This document shows positions 60,006-64,000 of a stretch of 64,000 bases of DNA, one piece after another; positions within the stretch are counted from its first letter, which is position 1; each line of letters opens with the position of its first letter. This stretch comes from Pseudescherichia sp032055545 (GTDB lineage: Bacteria; Pseudomonadota; Gammaproteobacteria; Enterobacterales; Enterobacteriaceae). The stretch lies in the NCBI GenBank assembly GCA_032055545.1, contig DAMBQR010000002.1:62001-126000 (forward strand), written 5' to 3'. The translations under genes were made by a program, and so were the position numbers. The notes beneath the pieces are model-generated. The model searched no databases, was not told where the DNA came from, and saw nothing but the letters and a program-made list of their open reading frames with translations.

Positions 60006-60515
60006 TTATATCCAGCAATCAATCAGCGGCCCGCTCTCTCCATAAACCGGATCGCTGTGTGGGAACGGCGCTTTAATAATAGCGTCTAACATCTGGGACG
60101 TGGGCGCACCGCGACAGAGATCAAACGCCTGGTCAGGCGGGTATGCTCCTACAACGGTAAAATCATCGCTGCTGCGAATATTGCAGTGTCCTGTCCCTGC
60201 AGGTAACAGCACGATATCTCCGCCGCGTACCACTACCTGGTGTCCCTCCGGACCACCCAGCATAATCAACGCTTCACCACGAGCCACAGCAAGCACCTCA
60301 TGAGCATTGCTATGGTAATGGTGATAAGGGTAGATGCCGTCAACCCACTGTGCAGGCCAGCCGTTGTGTCCAAATAGCCGCTGCGCTGTGGCGACCGCCT
60401 TCTCATCAGGGCTAAAAACCCGCCGGTAGAGGATAACGGGCAGATGCGGATTATTCGGCACCCAGCCATTAGCGGCCAACAGCAGAACAGAGGTGGAGTC
60501 GAGGGCGTCCGCCAT
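60006..60515 (-). CDS. Cupin-domain protein (YjlB-like)
   Basis: 169 residues. A single cupin fold with metal-ligand motif HHYHSNAHEVLAVARGEA (about 64-81) and the second strand pattern GDIVLLPAGTGHCNI (about 100-114); the HxHxxxHE arrangement suggests a metal-dependent dioxygenase or isomerase. YjlB relatives are mostly uncharacterised. It lies 180 bases from the divergent AI-2E gene. A 69-codon open frame overlaps its start region in another frame and is not thought real. Confidence 0.75.
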   Translation of the reverse strand: MADALDSTSVLLLAANGWVPNNPHLPVILYRRVFSPDEKAVATAQRLFGHNGWPAQWVDGIYPYHHYHSNAHEVLAVARGEALIMLGGPEGHQVVVRGGDIVLLPAGTGHCNIRSSDDFTVVGAYPPDQAFDLCRGAPTSQMLDAIIKAPFPHSDPVYGESGPLIDCWI

Positions 60516-60695
60516 AATCTCTCTCTTCCAGAAAAGAAGTGGTTATTTTAGCGTAGACATTTCTGTTATCCGCTGCCAGAAACGCATCCAGCCTGTCTGC
60601 TCCCGGCGTAACGTCCTCTTTCCAGCGATGAAAATGGTAATCTGGTGAGTACCTTCTATATTTCGAGAAGTGCATCACATACCGGAGAGGTAAAT

Positions 60696-61805
60696 ATGAG
60701 ATTTAAGGGATTAACGAAAGGCTTTTTCATCCTGATATTGCTGGTTGTCACGCTGGCATTTTTTGACATTATGGCGCCCTACTACTCGGCTATTTTATGG
60801 GCAGCCATCCTGGCGGTGATATTCCACCCGCTCAAAAACCGACTGCGGGACAGGATCGCCGGGCGCAACGGTATTGCCTCGCTACTGACGGTGTTGATTA
60901 TCTGTCTTATTGTCTTCACACCGCTGGCGATCATTCTCTCGTCCCTGGCCTTTGAGGCGAACACGGTTTACAGCAAGCTTCAGGACAATAATACCCAGTT
61001 CCCGGCGGTGGTTGCCGATCTGGTAGCACACCTGCCGAGCTGGGCGCAGCAGTTCCTGGCCGAACATGACCTGAATAACGCTACCCAGATCCAACAGCAG
61101 CTGTCGCAGGTCGCCTTAAAGAGCGGACAGTATCTGGCCGGTAGCGCGTTTTTGATCAGTAAGAGCACCTTCAGCTTTACCATTAGCTTTGGCGTCATGC
61201 TCTACCTGCTCTTTTTCCTGCTGAAGGATGGACCCTACATCGTTAATCAGGCGCTGGAGTCGCTGCCTCTGTCGCGCTATGTAAAGCATCACCTGTTTGC
61301 TAAGTTTGCCGGAGTTTCCCGCGCGACCGTAAAGGGCACGGTGGTGATCGGCGCACTGCAGGGGTTGCTGGGCGGGATCGGCTTCTGGATTGTCGGCATT
61401 GATGGCAGCGTGCTGTGGGGCGCACTGATGGCCTTCCTGTCGCTGATCCCGGCGGTAGGCTCAGCCATCATCTGGGTGCCAGCGGCCATCTTCCTTTTTG
61501 CTACCAGCCAGATGTGGCAAGGCTTTTTCATTGTCGGCTTCTTTGTGATTGTCGTGGGACTGGTGGATAACCTGCTGCGCCCGGTGCTGGTGGGTAAAGA
61601 CACTAAAATGCCCGACTACCTGGTGCTCATCTCGACCCTCGGCGGTCTGGAAATTTACGGCATTAACGGTTTTGTGATCGGGCCGCTGATTGCCGCCCTG
61701 TTCCTGGCCTGCTGGAACCTGCTCTCGGGGAAAGATCACCAGGGCAACGCCGACGAGCTTGATGATGAGTTTATTGAAGAGGGGCGACTGCCGCCCGAAT
61801 CTTAA
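60696..61805 (+). CDS. AI-2E family membrane transporter
   Basis: 369 residues from the ATG behind GGAGAGG. About eight hydrophobic segments; the central and C-terminal pattern (GLLGGIGFWIVGIDGSVLWGALMAFLSLIPAVGSAIIWVPAAI, and GLVDNLLRPVLVGKDTKMPDYLVLISTLGGLEIYGINGFVIGPLI) is the AI-2E/PerM family signature. It differs from E. coli YdiK and TqsA in its N-terminus. These proteins have been linked to export of AI-2 or to Na+/H+ exchange; the real substrate here is unknown. Confidence 0.9.
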   Translation: MRFKGLTKGFFILILLVVTLAFFDIMAPYYSAILWAAILAVIFHPLKNRLRDRIAGRNGIASLLTVLIICLIVFTPLAIILSSLAFEANTVYSKLQDNNTQFPAVVADLVAHLPSWAQQFLAEHDLNNATQIQQQLSQVALKSGQYLAGSAFLISKSTFSFTISFGVMLYLLFFLLKDGPYIVNQALESLPLSRYVKHHLFAKFAGVSRATVKGTVVIGALQGLLGGIGFWIVGIDGSVLWGALMAFLSLIPAVGSAIIWVPAAIFLFATSQMWQGFFIVGFFVIVVGLVDNLLRPVLVGKDTKMPDYLVLISTLGGLEIYGINGFVIGPLIAALFLACWNLLSGKDHQGNADELDDEFIEEGRLPPES

Positions 61806-61814
61806 TATCCACTA

Positions 61815-61835
61815 CGGCCAGGTAATGCCTGGCCG
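61815..61835 (+). terminator. Hairpin after AI-2E gene
   Basis: CGGCCAGG-TAATG-CCTGGCCG, a perfect 8-bp stem, but no T-run follows. It may end or protect the upstream transcript. Confidence 0.5.
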
Positions 61836-61917
61836 CATTACTCTGCCGTCGTTTATTGACGGTACGGTTCAATCGCCCTATCTTTATATTTCCTGCCTTC
61901 GATCGAGTCCTGCACTG

Positions 61918-62139
61918 ATGAAAATTACTCTTCCACTGGTTGCAGCCGCATGCGTGGCCTGCGCGCTTAACGCTTCTGCCTCAGAAACCGGTACGCTCTC
62001 TATCTCTGGTCTGGTAGTCAATTCAGAGGTTGCAGTTCAGCCTGACGGTGAGCGCACTATCCAACGTGGCGTCTCTACCCGGACTGTCGCCTTACCCAGC
62101 GATGAAAATCGCAGGATCATCATAACGGCCTGGGACTAA
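61918..62139 (+). CDS. Small exported protein with fimbrial-subunit-like start
   Basis: 73 residues: a signal peptide (MKITLPLVAAACVACALNASA) and a mature part of about 50. The opening ETGTLSISGLVVNSEV resembles that of the next gene product (DTGTLTINGLIKGTTC), but the protein ends long before a full pilin and has no cysteine pair. It may be a broken fimbrial subunit gene or a short relative. Preceded by no obvious ribosome site, so its expression is uncertain. Confidence 0.55.
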   Translation: MKITLPLVAAACVACALNASASETGTLSISGLVVNSEVAVQPDGERTIQRGVSTRTVALPSDENRRIIITAWD

Positions 62140-62399
62140 CCGCGTCCTGGCACAATGCCCTCTTCTGCCGGGCTGGATCCAGCCAGCCTGCTTAATATAT
62201 TTACCAATTAATTACTGTTATTTATTAAATGAATGAATGAATTATTAATAACATAATCACGCCAAATATAATAAGCACCATAAATTGTTTTACATCAATA
62301 AAATTATCTATTTTTATTGCTGCGCTCTATTTCATGTGCAATTGTAACATCAACGGAGAAGCTTACTCTTATTCTGCACACTATTGCCAAGGAAAAAAA
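62140..62399. promoter_or_regulatory. AT-rich promoter region of the fimbrial operon
   Basis: 260 bases with high A+T. It must hold the fimbrial promoter. I see no long inverted repeats that would mark a switchable (fimS-type) element, and no recombinase gene lies nearby within the window. Confidence 0.45.
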
Positions 62400-62948
62400 A
62401 TGAAAAAGCCAATTATTGCCGCGACCGCTTTAGTCGTATCTTTTGCTGCACCTTCTGTTTTTGCTGCTGACACTGACACCGGAACATTAACCATTAATGG
62501 ATTAATAAAGGGGACAACCTGCCACTTTGAATCCGGCTCACAAACGGCGCATATTGATATGCATCAGATTGGCACCAGCTCACTCAAAGATTTTATCCCT
62601 GGACAGGCTTATCAAGGCTACAGCAATAAAACCAGCACGCCTTTTAAGGTCATTTGCGATAGCAACGCCGGCATCCCCAGAATTAACTTCCTTGCTGACC
62701 AGTTTGATGTTACCGGCGATAAGAGCGTAACGAAAAATAACGGTGGCGATGCCAAAGGCGTTGGCTATGCGCTCTTAATTAATGGCGAGCGGGTTAATAC
62801 TAATGGTGCTACCCCCATTGCCGCCAGCCAGAATGCTGAAGGTAAATACACGTTTGACATCTCCGCCCTGTATGCGCGGGCAAATGATGCCGCGGTCACT
62901 GCAGGTACTGTAAATTCTACCATTACTCTTACCGTAATAGCGGACTAA
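62400..62948 (+). CDS. Major fimbrial subunit
   Basis: 182 residues from the ATG following CAAGGAAAAAAA. Signal peptide (AVFAA cleavage about residue 22), mature pilin domain with the conserved cysteine pair in TTCHFESG and KVICDSN, and a C-terminal beta-strand with a penultimate aromatic-free VNSTITLTVIAD end, which fits donor-strand exchange. Gly, Thr and Asn rich. Exported by the chaperone-usher pathway genes downstream. A terminator immediately follows. Confidence 0.9.
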   Translation: MKKPIIAATALVVSFAAPSVFAADTDTGTLTINGLIKGTTCHFESGSQTAHIDMHQIGTSSLKDFIPGQAYQGYSNKTSTPFKVICDSNAGIPRINFLADQFDVTGDKSVTKNNGGDAKGVGYALLINGERVNTNGATPIAASQNAEGKYTFDISALYARANDAAVTAGTVNSTITLTVIAD

Positions 62949-62955
62949 GGTAGCT

Positions 62956-62982
62956 TCCCGGCAGCATCTGCCGGGATTTTTT
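62956..62982 (+). terminator. Attenuating terminator between pilin and chaperone genes
   Basis: TCCCGGCAG-CAT-CTGCCGGGA with six T residues right after the pilin stop. Partial read-through would give much more pilin than chaperone and usher, a common design in fimbrial operons. Confidence 0.85.
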
Positions 62983-62993
62983 GCGGAGACAGA

Positions 62994-63674
62994 ATGATGA
63001 AAAGGATTTTTGCCGCCCTGCTGGCCGTCGCTGCACTGCCTGCCTGGGGCGGGGTCTATATTTATGGCACGCGTGTTATCTACCCAGCCGCGCAGAAAGA
63101 GGTCACCGTTCAGCTGATGAACCAGGGCGATCGCAGCGCGCTGGTGCAGGCATGGATTGACGATGGCAATACGCAGACACCCCCGGAGAAGCTCCAGGTT
63201 CCCTTCCTTTTGACGCCTCCGGTTGTCAAAGTAAAAGCCAATACCGGCCAGCAGCTAAAAATCAAATTTACAAAGGCCAATTTACCGCAGGATCGGGAGT
63301 CGCTCTATTATCTTAATGTCCTTGATATTCCGCCTAATGACGCCAGCGGCAACGATACCAACACGCTAAAATTTGCTCTGCAGAACCGCATTAAGCTTAT
63401 CTACCGCCCGAGTGGCCTGCGCGGTGTCAATAAAGAGACGTTTACTCAACTGCACATAATACGCACCGGCAATAGCGTGAATATCGAAAACAGCTCAGCC
63501 AACTGGCTGACCATTCCAGAGATCAACAGTGTAAAAAAAATCAATAAAGAGACGTTGATGCTGGCACCTCACTCCTCGCAAAAGCTAGCCGACTCGCCGG
63601 CGTCTGGAAAATATAGCATTACGCTAATTGATGATTACGGAAATTATTTACGCGAAAACATTAAAAGCAATTAA
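62994..63674 (+). CDS. Periplasmic fimbrial chaperone
   Basis: 226 residues with a signal peptide (AWG, about residue 20). PapD/FimC fold: the opening VYIYGTRVIYPAAQKEVTVQLMNQGDRSALVQAWID (G1-type strand region), the family segment FLLTPPVVKVKANTGQQLKIKF (about 72-93), and ESLYYLNVLDIPP. It holds the pilin until the usher takes it. A ribosome site GGAGACAG precedes the ATG. The usher gene follows 17 bases later. Confidence 0.93.
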   Translation: MMKRIFAALLAVAALPAWGGVYIYGTRVIYPAAQKEVTVQLMNQGDRSALVQAWIDDGNTQTPPEKLQVPFLLTPPVVKVKANTGQQLKIKFTKANLPQDRESLYYLNVLDIPPNDASGNDTNTLKFALQNRIKLIYRPSGLRGVNKETFTQLHIIRTGNSVNIENSSANWLTIPEINSVKKINKETLMLAPHSSQKLADSPASGKYSITLIDDYGNYLRENIKSN

Positions 63675-63691
63675 TCGTCAGGGAAGCCACT

Positions 63692-64000
63692 ATGTATAAA
63701 CTTAACCTCATTACGATGGGGATAGTCTCCTCTTTGCTTTTGCATATTCTTTCCGCCCGGGCCGAAACCTTCGATACCCATTTTTTACACGGTGGATTAA
63801 AGGGTACAAAAACAGCCGATCTCCAGCTTGATGGAGATAAGCCGCTGCCCGGGACTTACGACCTTGATATCTATCTTAACAATGAGTGGCGAGGGCGCTA
63901 TAGCGTAACGGTCGCTGACAACGCGGATAAAACCTGTTTATCACCTGCTCAGCTGCAGCAAATTGGTATCAACGTTGAGGCGTTAACACAGGCGACACCG
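63692..64000 (+). CDS. Fimbrial outer-membrane usher, 3' partial
   Basis: 103 residues visible; continues past the window. The ATG follows AGGGAAGCCACT. A signal peptide (SARA cleavage, about residue 24) precedes the mature start ETFDTHFLHGG, then PLPGTYDLDIYLNNEWRGRYSVTV, typical of the FimD N-terminal domain, including the CLSPAQLQQIGI segment. It forms the secretion pore and assembles the pilus. Confidence 0.93.
   Translation, partial: MYKLNLITMGIVSSLLLHILSARAETFDTHFLHGGLKGTKTADLQLDGDKPLPGTYDLDIYLNNEWRGRYSVTVADNADKTCLSPAQLQQIGINVEALTQATP

Noticed and set aside
60469..60678. Small minus-strand open frame, 69 codons
   Set aside because: It overlaps the start of the cupin gene in another frame, without a ribosome site; kept only as a remote possibility.
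1..64000. tRNA, rRNA, CRISPR arrays, insertion sequences and phage integrases
   Set aside because: None was found by eye; the accessory blocks have no visible attachment sites or transposase genes in the window.

Overview
The window comes from the chromosome of a motile member of the Enterobacteriaceae, most likely of the Enterobacter/Kosakonia/Klebsiella neighbourhood. The evidence is the enterobacterial backbone genes ybdK, ybdJ, nfsB and pheP, a ramA-ramR pair, REP/BIME repeats of enterobacterial type, and dense GC-rich genes with AT-rich promoters. I see no tRNA, rRNA, CRISPR array, transposase or integrase.

Region 1 (1-23.1 kb) is most of a second, lateral-type flagellar system (Flag-2). 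A partial surface-glycan transferase at the left edge is followed by lfiJ-I-H-G-F-E and lafK (minus), lfiM-N-P-Q-R-lfhB-lfhA (plus), then lafA-B-C-D-E-F-S-T-U and a NlpC/P60 hydrolase resembling E. coli YafL (minus). The rod/hook (lfg) genes are not in view and may lie to the left. Compared with the E. coli 042 layout as I remember it, the lfhA and lafU ends, which are the outer edges there, are joined here through yafL. A near-perfect sigma-54 promoter precedes lafB.

Region 2 (23.2-31.0 kb) looks like a taurine-nitrogen assimilation unit: a class III transaminase (Toa-like), a divergent SDR reductase (IsfD-like), a polar amino-acid-type ABC transporter and a MocR regulator. A 13-base motif is shared between the transaminase/reductase promoter and the regulator/transporter promoter and is the probable MocR operator. 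Two unrecognised small genes with a strong terminator sit between the reductase and the transporter.

Region 3 (31.1-47 kb) is backbone with inserts: ybdK-ybdJ; an exported Fes-like esterase divergent from a TonB receptor; ramA and ramR with the RamR operator; nfsB; an XRE regulator divergent from a DHA2 efflux pump; a LacI-controlled operon (MFS symporter, isomerase/epimerase, Gfo/Idh/MocA dehydrogenase) with twin GTAATCGATTAC operators; and pheP.

Region 4 (47-56.1 kb) holds a TonB receptor with a YncE-like lipoprotein under a Fur box, then a choline-sulfate module (choX, betC, LysR, choV, choW). Directly behind choW is a clear homologue of the iron-stress small RNA RyhB, with promoter, Fur box, 5' hairpin, conserved core and terminator.

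Region 5 (56.3-64 kb) carries a complete siaABCD signalling operon (PP2C phosphatase, kinase, phosphoprotein, diguanylate cyclase), an orphan AT-rich gene, a cupin protein, an AI-2E family membrane protein, a tiny exported protein, and the start of a chaperone-usher fimbrial operon that runs off the right edge. Flagella, c-di-GMP control and fimbriae suggest surface attachment and movement as a theme; three Fur boxes, two TonB receptors, an esterase and RyhB give a second, iron theme.
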